Shown here: positions 15,700 through 27,167 of the stretch, one piece after another
How the letters are laid out: each line of letters opens with the position of its first letter
Numbering within the stretch: position 1 is the stretch's first letter
NCBI RefSeq assembly: GCF_030296755.1
Contig: NZ_AP027741.1
Span: 1,488,001-1,552,000 of the forward strand
Direction of reading: 5' to 3'
DNA from: Methylophaga marina
GTDB lineage: Bacteria > Pseudomonadota > Gammaproteobacteria > Nitrosococcales > Methylophagaceae
Length of the DNA: 64,000 nt
Translations under genes and position numbers: made by a program
Notes under the pieces: model-generated
What the model was told of the DNA's origin: nothing
Databases searched by the model: none
What the model saw: the letters and a program-made list of their open reading frames with translations, nothing else

Positions 15700-16431
15700 T
15701 TAGAATGATGAGCTAACACCAAATACGAGACGATCATCTGATGTACCGTTTTGTAGTTCAAAGTCTTCACCATCGCCATTAGTGCCAACATAAGCTACTG
15801 ACCAATCAAGGCCGATAAATGACTTAGATAACCCAAGAGTGTAGTCTACATAGCTGTCTGACAGGCTTGTGCCATCATTACGATCAGAGTCTGTGTAACC
15901 AACAGCTGCATTGAATCCAATACCATATGGAAGTTCATAGTCAAATGACAAGTTATAATATGTTTCATCAATATCACTATCACCGCTCAGTTCACTTGTG
16001 TAACCGACCATTGCTGTGAAATAGCTGTAAGACAGAGCACCAAGGTATTCGGTGTAATCTAATTCATCATTGCTGTTTTGACCTGGGTACATGTAGCGTA
16101 AAACGGTAAAGTCATAGCCAATACCTGTATCACCAAACTCATTAGCAAAGCCAACATAAAGGTCAATCTCGATATTGCTGTCAGAGCTATCACTTAAGTT
16201 TGACGCCCATGTTCCAGCATATAGGCCAGATGCGTGTGCATAATCAAAGCTGCCTTGGATTGCTGGGTCTTCATCAGTGAATGAAATACCACGGAAGATA
16301 TAATCACTGTAAAGGCCAACAGATGCACTTGTTGAGTGCTGACCGTCTTCACTTTCCCAAGCCATTGCTGATGAAGCAGCAAACATGGTTGATGCTGCTA
16401 ATGTAAGAGCCGAAATTGTACGTAATTTCAT
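15700..16431 (-). CDS. TorF family putative outer-membrane porin
   Basis: A 243-residue exported protein: signal peptide ending SAMA (about residue 24), then alternating amphipathic strands rich in Tyr, Asp and Ser, and a C-terminal phenylalanine (VFGVSSSF) typical of outer-membrane beta-barrels. The opening SASVGLYSDYIFRGISFTD is characteristic of the TorF/Gcw-type putative porin family, which is often found ahead of glnK-amtB. The context suggests passage of nitrogen compounds across the outer membrane, but the substrate is unknown. A GAGGAG ribosome site precedes the ATG. Confidence 0.82.
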   Translation of the reverse strand: MKLRTISALTLAASTMFAASSAMAWESEDGQHSTSASVGLYSDYIFRGISFTDEDPAIQGSFDYAHASGLYAGTWASNLSDSSDSNIEIDLYVGFANEFGDTGIGYDFTVLRYMYPGQNSNDELDYTEYLGALSYSYFTAMVGYTSELSGDSDIDETYYNLSFDYELPYGIGFNAAVGYTDSDRNDGTSLSDSYVDYTLGLSKSFIGLDWSVAYVGTNGDGEDFELQNGTSDDRLVFGVSSSF

Positions 16432-16525
16432 TATGGTGTTACTCCTCGGTTTAAAATGTTTTTAGTCTTTCTTGAATACCTGCGTTGGTCTTTTGCAACA
16501 CTTTGTATTCAGACTACAACAACAA

Positions 16526-16543
16526 GAGCAGAATGTGTGCCAA
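16526..16543 (-). promoter_or_regulatory. sigma-54 promoter for torF-glnK-amtB
   Basis: On the minus strand TTGGCACACATTCTGCTC carries the invariant GG and GC dinucleotides with exactly 10 bases between them and a near-consensus TTGGCAC. It lies about 95 bases ahead of the torF start, as expected for an RpoN/NtrC-controlled ammonium operon. Confidence 0.78.
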
Positions 16544-16615
16544 CTTTACAAATGTTATAAAAAACAGAGGGATGAGGAGGTAGTGGAAACAGTCTAGGCT
16601 TAACATGTGATCAAT

Positions 16616-16654
16616 TTGGTGCGACAAATTTGACGCTTTGTCCAAAATGGTGCA
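16616..16654 (-). promoter_or_regulatory. candidate NtrC half-sites
   Basis: Two GGTGC half-sites (16618-16622 and 16649-16653), about 31 bases or three helical turns apart, lie upstream of the sigma-54 promoter. Each has only a degenerate partner half; TGCACCATTTTGGACA on the minus strand is the better one. The position fits an enhancer, but sequence support is modest. Confidence 0.4.
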
Positions 16655-16725
16655 GTTATGTTTTATTCATCGCCATGGAGGCATTGAGTTGGTATGATTG
16701 CCATACCTTATATAAAGTGACATAT

Positions 16726-17511
16726 ATGAATTATCCTCAAATTGATCCCATTGCCCTAAGTATCGGTCCCCTCCACATACATTGGTACGGGCTGATGTAT
16801 TTATTCGGTTTTTTGTTTGTCTGGTTGCTGGGACTTTATCGCGTCAATAAAACGGAGTGGACTCGGCAACAATTGGAAGATTTATTGTTTTACGGCGCGG
16901 TAGGCGTGATCATTGGTGGGCGCGTAGGGTATGCCATTTTTTATGATTTTCAGGCGAATCTGGAGAACCCATTAAACATATTCAAAATATGGCAAGGTGG
17001 AATGTCTTTCCACGGTGGTTTGTTGGGTGTACTAGCTGCCTTTGCGTGGTTTGGTAAGAAAACAGGTAAATCCTTTTTTGATATCAGTGATTTTATTGCG
17101 CCGATGGTACCTATCGGCTTGATGTTTGGTCGGATCGGTAACTTCATTAATGGTGAGCTATGGGGGAAAGTCACAGATGTGCCTTGGGCCATGGTGTTTC
17201 CTGGTGCGGGCCCACTACCAAGACATCCATCGCAACTTTATGAAGCTGCCTTAGAAGGTGTTTTGCTATTTATCATCTTATGGTGGTTCTCATCCAAACC
17301 AAGACCGAAAGCGGCGGTTTCTGGCTTGTTCTTATTGGGTTATGGTTTTTTCCGCTTCTTGGTAGAATTCGTGCGTATTCCTGATGCTCAATATGGTTAT
17401 TTAGCTTTTGATTGGTTAACCATGGGACAAATTCTATGCTTACCTATGATCATTTTTGGCATCATCCTGATGATTGTGTCTTATAAGGTTGAAGCTAGAG
17501 TAAAACCGTAA
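16726..17511 (+). CDS. lgt: prolipoprotein diacylglyceryl transferase
   Basis: Lgt moves diacylglycerol from phosphatidylglycerol to the lipobox cysteine of prolipoproteins, at the inner membrane. The 261-residue product has about 7 membrane segments and the family signature [13 protein letters not shown] with its essential Arg and Asn, preceded by HGGLLG. The ATG at 16726 ([14 protein letters not shown]) matches the family N-terminus; the frame can be opened further to 16630, but that would run through the candidate NtrC sites. It is convergent with dgkA and overlaps its 3' end by 17 bases. Confidence 0.94.
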   Translation: MNYPQIDPIALSIGPLHIHWYGLMYLFGFLFVWLLGLYRVNKTEWTRQQLEDLLFYGAVGVIIGGRVGYAIFYDFQANLENPLNIFKIWQGGMSFHGGLLGVLAAFAWFGKKTGKSFFDISDFIAPMVPIGLMFGRIGNFINGELWGKVTDVPWAMVFPGAGPLPRHPSQLYEAALEGVLLFIILWWFSSKPRPKAAVSGLFLLGYGFFRFLVEFVRIPDAQYGYLAFDWLTMGQILCLPMIIFGIILMIVSYKVEARVKP

Positions 17512-17848
17512 GCCAAGTTGCAGTGGCGATGAGAATAGTCATTAACACAGCAAACGAACCATAATCTTTAGCGCGCCCAGATAACTTATGTTTGTCTGTA
17601 CTTACCCGGTCAACAACGGTTTCAATCGCTGAGTTGAGTACTTCCACTATCATGACTAACACGATGCTGGAAATCATCAAAAGTCGTTCTACCGCTGTGA
17701 CATCCAGGTAAAAACTGAACGCTGCTAATAAAACAAAGGCAAAAAATTCCTGACGGAAAGCTTCTTCATGTTTTAAAGCTGATCGAAGACCCTGCCATGA
17801 GTAGACCAGAGCGAAGAGTAAACGCTTAATGCCACGATTTTTTTCCAT
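17495..17848 (-). CDS. dgkA: diacylglycerol kinase
   Basis: A small trimeric inner-membrane kinase that recycles diacylglycerol to phosphatidate. About 117 residues with three membrane helices. The signature [15 protein letters not shown] contains the catalytic Glu/Asn region, and the N-terminal amphipathic [20 protein letters not shown] is typical. I start at 17848 ([10 protein letters not shown]); the frame extends to a TTG at 17893, but that extension has no family support. The 3' ends of dgkA and lgt overlap. Confidence 0.92.
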   Translation of the reverse strand: MEKNRGIKRLLFALVYSWQGLRSALKHEEAFRQEFFAFVLLAAFSFYLDVTAVERLLMISSIVLVMIVEVLNSAIETVVDRVSTDKHKLSGRAKDYGSFAVLMTILIATATWLTVLL

Positions 17849-17950
17849 AAAGTTCTCAGCAGTTATTAATATAAATGTTTGAATTATAGGCAAACATTAT
17901 TAACAGCATGTTAAAATTACCTCCTTTAATTTCTAGATTGTTGGTGTGAT

Positions 17951-19834
17951 ATGAGTTTCCAGGATCATTATGAGGTCATCGTTGTCGGTGGTGGCCATGC
18001 CGGAACCGAAGCGGCGTTAGCTTCTGCTCGTCAGGGTGTGAAAACACTATTACTGACGCAAAATATCGAGACACTAGGACAGATGAGCTGTAATCCAGCA
18101 ATCGGTGGCATCGGAAAGGGGCACCTGGTAAAAGAAATTGATGCTCTAGGTGGCATTATGGCGAAAGCCGCTGATAGAGCCGGTATTCAGTTTCGCACAT
18201 TAAACTCTAGTAAAGGGCCTGCGGTCAGAGCAACACGAGCTCAGGCAGATCGTATTCGATACAAAGCGGCGGTCCGTGCTTACCTGGAAAACCAACCCAA
18301 CCTCTATATATTCCAGCAGCCAGTCGATGATCTGGTGGTAGAAAATGATCGCGTTACTGGTGTTATGACTCAGGCAGGACTGCGTTTCTCAGCTAAAGCG
18401 GTTGTGTTAACGGTGGGTACCTTCCTTGGCGGGTTAATACATATTGGTTTACAAAACCATCAGGGCGGTCGTGCTGGCGACCCAGCTTCCATCGCTCTAT
18501 CCCAACGTTTGCGTGCCTTACCTTTTAGAGTTGACCGCCTTAAAACAGGCACACCACCACGCATAGATATCAATAGTATTAATTTCTCAGAGCTGACCGA
18601 GCAGCCTGGTGATACCCCCACGCCAGTATTTTCATTCTTGGGTAAAGCTGAGCATCATCCTCGTCAAATCTCGTGTTACATCACACACACTAATGAACGA
18701 ACACATGATGTCATTAGAAATAATCTGGATCGTTCACCGATGTATAGCGGTGAAATCGAAGGTATTGGTCCACGTTACTGTCCCTCTATCGAAGATAAAG
18801 TGGTTCGTTTTGCCGATCGTCAATCACACCAGATTTTCCTAGAGCCAGAGGGATTGGAGTGCGGTGAAGTTTATCCAAATGGCATCTCGACAAGTCTTCC
18901 ATTTGATGTGCAGTATGAAATAGTGCGCTCGATGAAAGGTTTGGAGAATGCTCATATCACAAGACCGGGCTATGCGATTGAGTATGACTTCTTTGATCCA
19001 CGTGATTTGCACCCCTGGCTGGAAACAAAATACATGGCAGGTCTGTTCTTTGCCGGTCAGATTAATGGCACTACTGGTTATGAAGAAGCGGGTGCCCAAG
19101 GATTAATAGCTGGTCTGAATGCTGGGTTGCAGGCCCGAGGTGAAGAGCAGTGGTATCCTCGTCGTGATGAAGCCTATATGGGCGTATTGATTGACGACTT
19201 GATTACATCAGGCACACGTGAACCTTACCGAATGTTTACTAGTCGTGCTGAATATCGTCTCATGCTACGTGAGGATAATGCGGATATCCGCCTGACACCA
19301 ATTGGTCGTCAATTAGGTCTGGTTGATGATGAACGCTGGGCCGTATTTAACGAAAAACAGGATGCTGTGGCCAGGGAAAATGCGCGTCTTGATAGCTATA
19401 AGTTTGTACCGGAAAAAGTGGATCAAGAAAAAGCTGAGCAGGTGTTGGGAGAAAAACTCAATAAAGTGGCGTCGGCCAAAGAATTACTTAGACGCCCGAA
19501 AGTGGATTATGCAGGCCTGTTAGATTTAATGGGAGAGTCAATGGATATTGCTGATGATGTCGCCGAGCAAGTGGTGATTCAGGCGAAATATTCGGGTTAT
19601 ATTGATCGTCAACAAAATGAGATTGATCGATTACAGCGTCATGAGAATACAGAATTACCTTTAGACATGGACTATAAAAATGTGCGTGGTCTATCTAATG
19701 AAGTGAGAGAGAAGTTAGAACACGCCAGACCTGGTAATTTGGGTCAGGCTGCACGAATCTCAGGTGTGACACCTGCAGCCGTTTCTTTATTATTGGTTCA
19801 TTTAAAACGAAGCGGTTTGAGTGAAGCCAGTTAA
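17951..19834 (+). CDS. mnmG: tRNA uridine 5-carboxymethylaminomethyl modification enzyme MnmG
   Basis: MnmG (GidA) works with MnmE to install cmnm5U34 in tRNA, using FAD and methylenetetrahydrofolate. The FAD-binding [17 protein letters not shown] lies near residue 13, and the signature segments [26 protein letters not shown] and [14 protein letters not shown] follow. At 627 residues it has the usual length. Its stop overlaps the rsmG start, and mnmG-rsmG-parA-parB is the standard origin-proximal order. Confidence 0.97.
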   Translation: MSFQDHYEVIVVGGGHAGTEAALASARQGVKTLLLTQNIETLGQMSCNPAIGGIGKGHLVKEIDALGGIMAKAADRAGIQFRTLNSSKGPAVRATRAQADRIRYKAAVRAYLENQPNLYIFQQPVDDLVVENDRVTGVMTQAGLRFSAKAVVLTVGTFLGGLIHIGLQNHQGGRAGDPASIALSQRLRALPFRVDRLKTGTPPRIDINSINFSELTEQPGDTPTPVFSFLGKAEHHPRQISCYITHTNERTHDVIRNNLDRSPMYSGEIEGIGPRYCPSIEDKVVRFADRQSHQIFLEPEGLECGEVYPNGISTSLPFDVQYEIVRSMKGLENAHITRPGYAIEYDFFDPRDLHPWLETKYMAGLFFAGQINGTTGYEEAGAQGLIAGLNAGLQARGEEQWYPRRDEAYMGVLIDDLITSGTREPYRMFTSRAEYRLMLREDNADIRLTPIGRQLGLVDDERWAVFNEKQDAVARENARLDSYKFVPEKVDQEKAEQVLGEKLNKVASAKELLRRPKVDYAGLLDLMGESMDIADDVAEQVVIQAKYSGYIDRQQNEIDRLQRHENTELPLDMDYKNVRGLSNEVREKLEHARPGNLGQAARISGVTPAAVSLLLVHLKRSGLSEAS

Positions 19835-20463
19835 TGCTTGAAGCGAGCTTGTTACATCAATTAAAGCGTGGTTGTAAATTACTTAATCTGACTTTGTTAG
19901 ATGAGCAATATGACAGGCTAGTGGCATATGTCATGCTGCTACATAAGTGGAATAAGGTCTACAACCTCACTTCTGTGCGCGACCCTGAACAAATGATGGC
20001 GAGACATATTATCGATAGTCTTTCTGTCTTACCCTATATTTCATCAACGTCATTACTTGATGTCGGAACCGGTGGGGGCTTGCCTGGGGTGCCTGTTGCT
20101 ATATGCCAGCCGCAAACGCGAGTGACATTGCTCGACAGTAATTCAAAGAAAACGCGTTTCTTACAGCAAGTCAAAGCAGAACTGGCGTTAGATAATGTGA
20201 CGGTTGTGCATGGACGCGTTGAACAGGTATCTTTACCTAAATTTGCTATCATCACGGCACGGGCATTTGCCAGTATTGATGACATCATTCAGTTAGCAGG
20301 TCAACATTGTGAGGACAAGGGCTACTTGGTGCTCATGAAAGGGACTTATCCTGAAGATGAATTAGCATTTGAATCGACAGACTTTCATTTGCACGATGTA
20401 CTCTCGTTGACGGTTCCAGAGTGTGATGGTGAAAGACATTTAGTAAGACTTATCAAGGATTAA
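19834..20463 (+). CDS. rsmG: 16S rRNA (guanine527-N7)-methyltransferase
   Basis: RsmG (GidB) methylates G527 of 16S rRNA. The 209-residue protein has the family opening [16 protein letters not shown] and the SAM-binding [15 protein letters not shown], followed by [12 protein letters not shown]. Its ATG shares a base with the mnmG TAA, indicating translational coupling. Confidence 0.96.
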   Translation: MLEASLLHQLKRGCKLLNLTLLDEQYDRLVAYVMLLHKWNKVYNLTSVRDPEQMMARHIIDSLSVLPYISSTSLLDVGTGGGLPGVPVAICQPQTRVTLLDSNSKKTRFLQQVKAELALDNVTVVHGRVEQVSLPKFAIITARAFASIDDIIQLAGQHCEDKGYLVLMKGTYPEDELAFESTDFHLHDVLSLTVPECDGERHLVRLIKD

Positions 20464-20471
20464 GACTGAGT

Positions 20472-21247
20472 ATGGGCGATATCTTTGCAGTGACCAATCA
20501 GAAAGGTGGCGTTGGAAAAACGACCACCACCGTCAATCTGGCCGCGTCACTGGCAGATTATGGAAAAAAGTCCTACTCATCGATCTCGATCCGCAAGGTA
20601 ATGCCACCACTGGTTGTGGGCTCGATAAAAATGAGATAGAAAACAGCAGCTATGAAGTCATCATGGCTGAAGCTCGTGCAGCAGACGCTATAATACGCCC
20701 TGAAGAAATTGGTTTTGATGTCATGCCAACCAATGCTGATTTGACGGCTGCTGAAGTAGAGTTGCTTGAGAGTAAGTTACGTGAACATCGTTTACGCATT
20801 GCTCTTGAGTCGACACGCGAGAAGTACGATTACATTCTCATTGACTGTCCACCTTCGCTGAGTATGCTAACCGTTAATGCACTGGTGGCATCGCAAGGGG
20901 TGTTGATCCCCATTCAGTGTGAATATTATGCACTGGAAGGTCTGTCGTCGTTATTACGAACAATTGAGAGAGTTAAGCAAAGGGCTAACCCAACTCTGGA
21001 TGTGACGGGATTATTAAGAACGATGTTTGACGCCCGAAACAATCTGGCAAACGAAGTATCTCGACAATTGATTAGCCATTTTGAAGGCAAGGTTTTCCAT
21101 TCAATTATTCCGAGAAATGTACGTTTGGCTGAAGCTCCGAGTCACGGGTTACCCGTACTGAATTATGATCGTGCTTCAAGAGGTTCGATAGCTTATATGG
21201 CGTTGGCAAGTGAGTTTATGCGACGACAGAAGCAAAGTGCTAAATGA
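20472..21247 (+). CDS. parA: chromosome-partitioning ATPase ParA (frame broken by one base)
   Basis: ParA is the Walker-type ATPase that segregates the origin region with ParB-parS. The deviant Walker A motif [10 protein letters not shown] lies in the first 20 codons. After GKK the frame fails at an A6 run (20564-20569); one added A restores the expected [11 protein letters not shown] and a continuous 258-residue protein to 21247. The in-phase heptamer A AAA AAG there is also a classic -1 slippery sequence, but sequencing error is simpler for an essential-type gene. It starts 9 bases after rsmG, and parB follows 16 bases later. Confidence 0.9.
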
Positions 21248-21263
21248 TAAAGGTTAATCAACA

Positions 21264-22124
21264 ATGAGTAAAAAAAGAGGTTTAGGCCGCGGACTAGATG
21301 CCTTACTTGCAGATGTGCATCAGGAAGACACTACAAATCTAGATGACAGTTTGCAGCACTTTCCTCTTGATATGATTCAGCCTGGCAAATATCAACCGCG
21401 TGTGGATATGTCACAAGAGTCTCTGGAAGAGCTGGCTGATTCTATTCGGGCACAAGGCTTGGTTCAGCCTATTATTGTTCGGCCTGTAGCTGAAGGTAAG
21501 TATGAAATCGTGGCAGGTGAACGCCGTTGGCGTGCTTCCAGAATGGCTGGTCTGGTAGAAGTCCCTGTGCTGGTTCGTGATGTATCTGATCGTAGTGCCA
21601 TTGCTATGGCATTGATAGAGAATATTCAGCGTGAAAATCTCAATCCGATGGAAGAAGCAAATGCATTATTCCGTCTACGTGAAGAATTTGAAATGACGCA
21701 TCAGCAAACTGCAGAGGCTGTCGGTAAATCACGTGCCACCGTGACGAACTTATTACGTTTACGAAACCTTAATGAAGATGTAAAACGCATGCTCGAGAAT
21801 GGTGACATTGAAATGGGTCATGCAAGAGCCTTATTAGGGTTAGAAGGTGATGTTCAATCTGATGCGGCTAGACAAATTGTAGAAAAAGTACTTTCTGTCA
21901 GAGAAACAGAGCAACTCATAAGACGGATACTCAAACCCAGTAACGACAAGAAAGCTGAGCCAGCAGTCAATCCAGCAGATATTCAGGAAATAGAACAACG
22001 CATCAGCAGCAAACTAGGTAAAGGTATCAGCATTAAGCATCGTGCCAATGGCAAGGGCAAGTTGGTATACGATTATGCCAATATTGATGAGCTTAAAAAC
22101 CTGATCGAACAACTGGGTGCTTAA
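21264..22124 (+). CDS. parB: chromosome-partitioning protein ParB
   Basis: ParB is the CTPase clamp that binds parS and spreads around the origin region. The N-terminus KKRGLGRGLDALL is typical, GERRWRASRMAG is the CTP-binding box II, and ENIQRENLNPMEEA is followed by a helix-turn-helix (HQQTAEAVGKSRATVTNLLRL). A C-terminal dimerisation segment closes the 286 residues. I looked for a parS palindrome nearby and found no convincing one. Confidence 0.96.
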   Translation: MSKKRGLGRGLDALLADVHQEDTTNLDDSLQHFPLDMIQPGKYQPRVDMSQESLEELADSIRAQGLVQPIIVRPVAEGKYEIVAGERRWRASRMAGLVEVPVLVRDVSDRSAIAMALIENIQRENLNPMEEANALFRLREEFEMTHQQTAEAVGKSRATVTNLLRLRNLNEDVKRMLENGDIEMGHARALLGLEGDVQSDAARQIVEKVLSVRETEQLIRRILKPSNDKKAEPAVNPADIQEIEQRISSKLGKGISIKHRANGKGKLVYDYANIDELKNLIEQLGA

Positions 22125-22433
22125 ATCCTTCTTTAGCTGTTTTTGTTGCACAGAAAAAGTGAAAATGCGGACACAAATGGTGCGAAATTTCTGAATATCC
22201 CTGGTAAATGATCATCACCAACCATCGCCTGAAAAACACGTATATAATCAGAGTGGCACAACGGTAAATTGATAGGGATTGCCTAGTTTGATTATAAGTG
22301 TAAGTATGTACTCACTATAACTTTCTCGGGCTTAATGAAACTTGACTCGATAGTATCTTGTTGATCCAGCCTTATTTGTTGGACTGCCTATTGCATATCA
22401 TCCAATTCTTGATAAGAATTTGGAATCCATGCG
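22125..22433 (+). other. 309-base region between parB and the MCP-SBP gene
   Basis: No ORF of note. Possible sigma-70 elements are TTGATA with TATAAG 18 bases downstream (about 22270-22300) and an isolated TATAAT near 22242. No clear terminator after parB, and no tRNA or parS site, is evident. Confidence 0.3.
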
Positions 22434-24295
22434 ATGCGTATATTGAAGAAAGTGTTTGCAAGCTCTTCTCCAGTGCAGCCGTTGCCAGACGAGACTGACG
22501 CGATAGAAGAAGAAATTGATGCAGCAAGTTTTTCTGATGAAGAAAAACGCTTTTATCGTGCTCTTCAATTAGTCAGCTCTCAAACTTCTCAGTTATCACG
22601 CCAAATTTTCCGTGCACTTGAAGTGCAGGAGAATTTTCTCTCTGAGATAAACCAACGCACAACTAAGCTGGATGCTGAGTTGAATATGGCCAATGACTAT
22701 TTGAACAGTTCAAACTCAACAGTCGGAGCCTTGCAATCTCAAATCAATATAGAAGTTGACCAAGTAAATACTTCCGTTAGTGAAGCTATGGAGCAAATCA
22801 CTCGAACGCTGTCAGAAAAATCGATGAGTGTGACGGAAGTATTGGATGGCATATTGGAAATAGGAAAGGGCGTGAATTTACTCGCTCTGAATGCAGCCAT
22901 CGAAGCTGCACGAGCTGGTGAACATGGAAGAGGATTTGCTGTTGTCGCTGATGAAGTTAGGCGACTAGCTTCTGTGACGATGGAGCAAGCACAGCAGGCG
23001 GCTGAACAACTTGATTTCAGCAAGGTCAATAATGAACTTCAAAATATCAATCAAACGAATAAACAACGATTAGATAATTTTGTGGATGTTATCCAGGCGG
23101 CAACAGGCCAGCTTACTCAACTATTTCAATCCATTAGTGAACAACTGACGTTGGTAATGAATAACACGGCAGTGATATTCGAAACCTTGGACTTAAGCTC
23201 CGGTTCAATGAAGCGTATCCAGAGTAAAAATCGTATTATCAATGACGTTGCCGAAGAAATGACAACGGGGCTGGATCATATAGATATTCAGCATGCAACG
23301 ATTGATAAAGCGGTGACGGCTTTTGATAACACGCTAAAAAAACTATATATGGTGCCTGACCCAGCTCATGATCAGTTAGATGATATATTGCGTCGAGGTA
23401 AGTTACGAGTTGCCGTTGAGCCAAATTTTGTAGGTCTTTCTTTCCGTGAAAGGTTAGGTGAGCCACTTAAAGGCCTGGATGTGGATTATGCACACGCATT
23501 CGCCCAGTTTCTGGGAGTGGAGTGTGAGTTTATTGAAGCACCTTGGGATATGTGTACGGAGCTACTGACCTCAGGCAGGAACTTCGGTGAACCACCTGCT
23601 GATATTGTTATCAGTGCGTTGCCGCCCTCTGCAGAATATGACAATGTCGCTTATTCGGAAGCCTACACCTACCTGCACTGGGTGTTAGCGAGACGTAAAG
23701 ACGATAAACGTATCAATAGTCTTAGTGACCTTGATGGAAAGGTCATGGGAATTATAAATGACCCCGCAGCAGTAGAGTTACTGGAAGAGAACGGCGTACG
23801 ATGGAGCAGTAATGAAAACAAGCCTGGAGGGAGTTGTGTTCTTGAGAATTTGATTGCCTATTCAGATCAATCTCGTATTCATCACTGTCTGGCTGATGGT
23901 GTGGTAGACGCTTTTGGTGTTGATTTGCCAATTTATCATTGGGCTAGCAAAAACCCATCAAGTCCATGGTATAACAAGATCGAGATTCTACCTGGCAATA
24001 TCGCGAAGCAACCTTATTATTACACGATGGCAGTGAATGCATGGGCATCAAGTTATCGTTTACTTGCTAAAGCGAATGAGTTCATTAACTGGTTCAAACA
24101 ACAAAATGAACGTATGGCGATCGAAAAAAGTGGCAGGGTGAGCCCGTACAGGGAAAAGTCAGTTATCGTGACGAACCGGGTGAGCTGATGGGTGAACCTG
24201 AGTTGAAACAGCTCTACATGGCACATTGTGAGAAATTTAAATTAACCCCAAAAAGTTTGAACTTACAGGCCAATACGCGGCAAGAAGTTGCCTGA
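22434..24295 (+). CDS. soluble methyl-accepting chemotaxis-type protein fused to a family 3 solute-binding domain (frame broken near the end)
   Basis: The N-terminal half has a chemoreceptor signalling core: a long coiled coil and the conserved hairpin tip [31 protein letters not shown] (quoted in parts: [18 protein letters not shown], near residues 150-180). From about 315 to 550 comes a SBP_bac_3-like domain ([19 protein letters not shown], then [15 protein letters not shown]). No signal peptide, HAMP or membrane helix is visible, so the binding-type domain seems cytoplasmic. The frame ends early at 24188, but one extra A in the A6 run at 24124-24129 opens 54 more codons ([20 protein letters not shown]...) to a TGA at 24293. 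The ligand is unknown. Confidence 0.75.
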
Positions 24296-24433
24296 TGCGA
24301 TAGCACCAGAACAAATACAAGCTTAGCTATAGCGCGTTTACAGTCAGATGTGAGAGTATAAGCAAGTAAGTTAAAGGGGATTGCGTCGCTTATTTACGTG
24401 ATACTAGGAGAACGATTAAGTGGATATTTGTCG

Positions 24434-24463
24434 TTGACCCAACTAAGTATACGTCTATATAAT
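24434..24463 (+). promoter_or_regulatory. sigma-70 promoter of the atp operon
   Basis: TTGACC (24434-24439) and a perfect TATAAT (24458-24463) with an 18-base spacer, about 45 bases ahead of atpI. A strong constitutive promoter fits the operon. Confidence 0.75.
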
Positions 24464-24506
24464 GCCCTGATTTGCTTAACGCAAAGACCAAATCCAAGTG
24501 GAAAAA

Positions 24507-25791
<1,285 letters not shown>

Positions 25792-25794
25792 TGT

Positions 25795-26083
<289 letters not shown>

Positions 26084-26124
26084 GATTTATAAATCCCCAT
26101 TAGCGATTAATTAGAGGTACAGGC

Positions 26125-26595
26125 ATGAATATCAATGCAACCATCATAGGCCAGATGATCGCCTTTGCGATCTTCATCGCCTTCTGCATGAAGTATGTAT
26201 GGCCACCTATCATGCAAGCGCTTGAAGAGCGTAAAAAGAAAATTGCTGACGGTCTGGCAGCTGCAGAGCGTGGTAGACATGAGCAGGAATTGGCTGAGAA
26301 ACGTGCACAACAAGTGATCCACGAAGCAAAAGAGCAAGCGAATGAAATCGTTGCTCAAGCAACAAAACGTGGTAATCAAATTGTGGACGAATCAAAAGAC
26401 AATGCCCGTGTTGAAGGCGAGCGAATCCTGTCAGCTGCGAAAGCAGAAATTGAGCAGGAAGCAAACCGTGCTCGTGACGAGTTGAAGTCACAAGTTGGCA
26501 GTATTGCGCTGGCTGGTGCCGGTAAAATTGTCGGCCGTGAAATTGATGAAAAGGCACACACCGATTTGCTTGACGAATTGGTTAGCCAAATCTAG
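26125..26595 (+). CDS. atpF: ATP synthase Fo subunit b
   Basis: The peripheral-stalk subunit: one N-terminal membrane helix (IGQMIAFAIFIAFCMKYVWPPI) followed by a long charged coiled coil, 156 residues. It dimerises and links subunit a to delta. Family opening MNINATIIGQ and the helix start KYVWPPIMQALEERKK are typical. Confidence 0.96.
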   Translation: MNINATIIGQMIAFAIFIAFCMKYVWPPIMQALEERKKKIADGLAAAERGRHEQELAEKRAQQVIHEAKEQANEIVAQATKRGNQIVDESKDNARVEGERILSAAKAEIEQEANRARDELKSQVGSIALAGAGKIVGREIDEKAHTDLLDELVSQI

Positions 26596-26607
26596 AGGAA
26601 TGTTAGG

Positions 26608-27141
26608 ATGGCAGAAGCAATAACCATCGCTCGTCCTTATGCCAACGCGGTATTTTCTATCGCGCAGGAAAAAGGCGAGTTGAAGGCGTGGTCTGACCTG
26701 CTTGCGGTTTTAGCACAGTGTGTTTTAGAACCAGAAATGCAATCCATTATCACTAGCCCTGCAGTAAGTGACGAGCAGGCTGTTGATTTGTTGGCAGAGA
26801 TTGCTGGCGATGCAATGACAGCCGATGCACGCAACTTTCTGTTGTTGTTGGCAGAAAATAACCGTCTGTTACTTTTGACAGACATTACCGTTCTCTTTGA
26901 AGCATTACGCGAAGAAGCTGAAAAATTAATGACCGCTGATGTAATTTCAGCACGTCCACTAACGGAAGAGCAATCAGCTAAAATTTCTGCTGCTCTGAAA
27001 GCCCGTTTAGGCCGTGACATTACATTAAACATGACCATTGATGAGAGCTTACTTGGCGGTGCAATTATTCGAGCAGGCGATATGGTAATTGACGGTTCTG
27101 CCGTGGGTAAACTGAACAGACTGGCCAACGCTATTACATAA
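26608..27141 (+). CDS. atpH: ATP synthase F1 subunit delta
   Basis: A 177-residue OSCP/delta subunit that joins the b dimer to the top of F1. The N-terminal [19 protein letters not shown] and the C-terminal [27 protein letters not shown] are the two family signatures. It begins 12 bases after atpF and lies 26 bases before atpA. Confidence 0.96.
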   Translation: MAEAITIARPYANAVFSIAQEKGELKAWSDLLAVLAQCVLEPEMQSIITSPAVSDEQAVDLLAEIAGDAMTADARNFLLLLAENNRLLLLTDITVLFEALREEAEKLMTADVISARPLTEEQSAKISAALKARLGRDITLNMTIDESLLGGAIIRAGDMVIDGSAVGKLNRLANAIT

Positions 27142-27167
27142 GCGGCCCGTTTATAGAGGAAACAGAG

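Noticed and set aside
22125..22433. parS site or origin after parB
   Set aside because: I saw no convincing parS palindrome or DnaA-box cluster in the gap.
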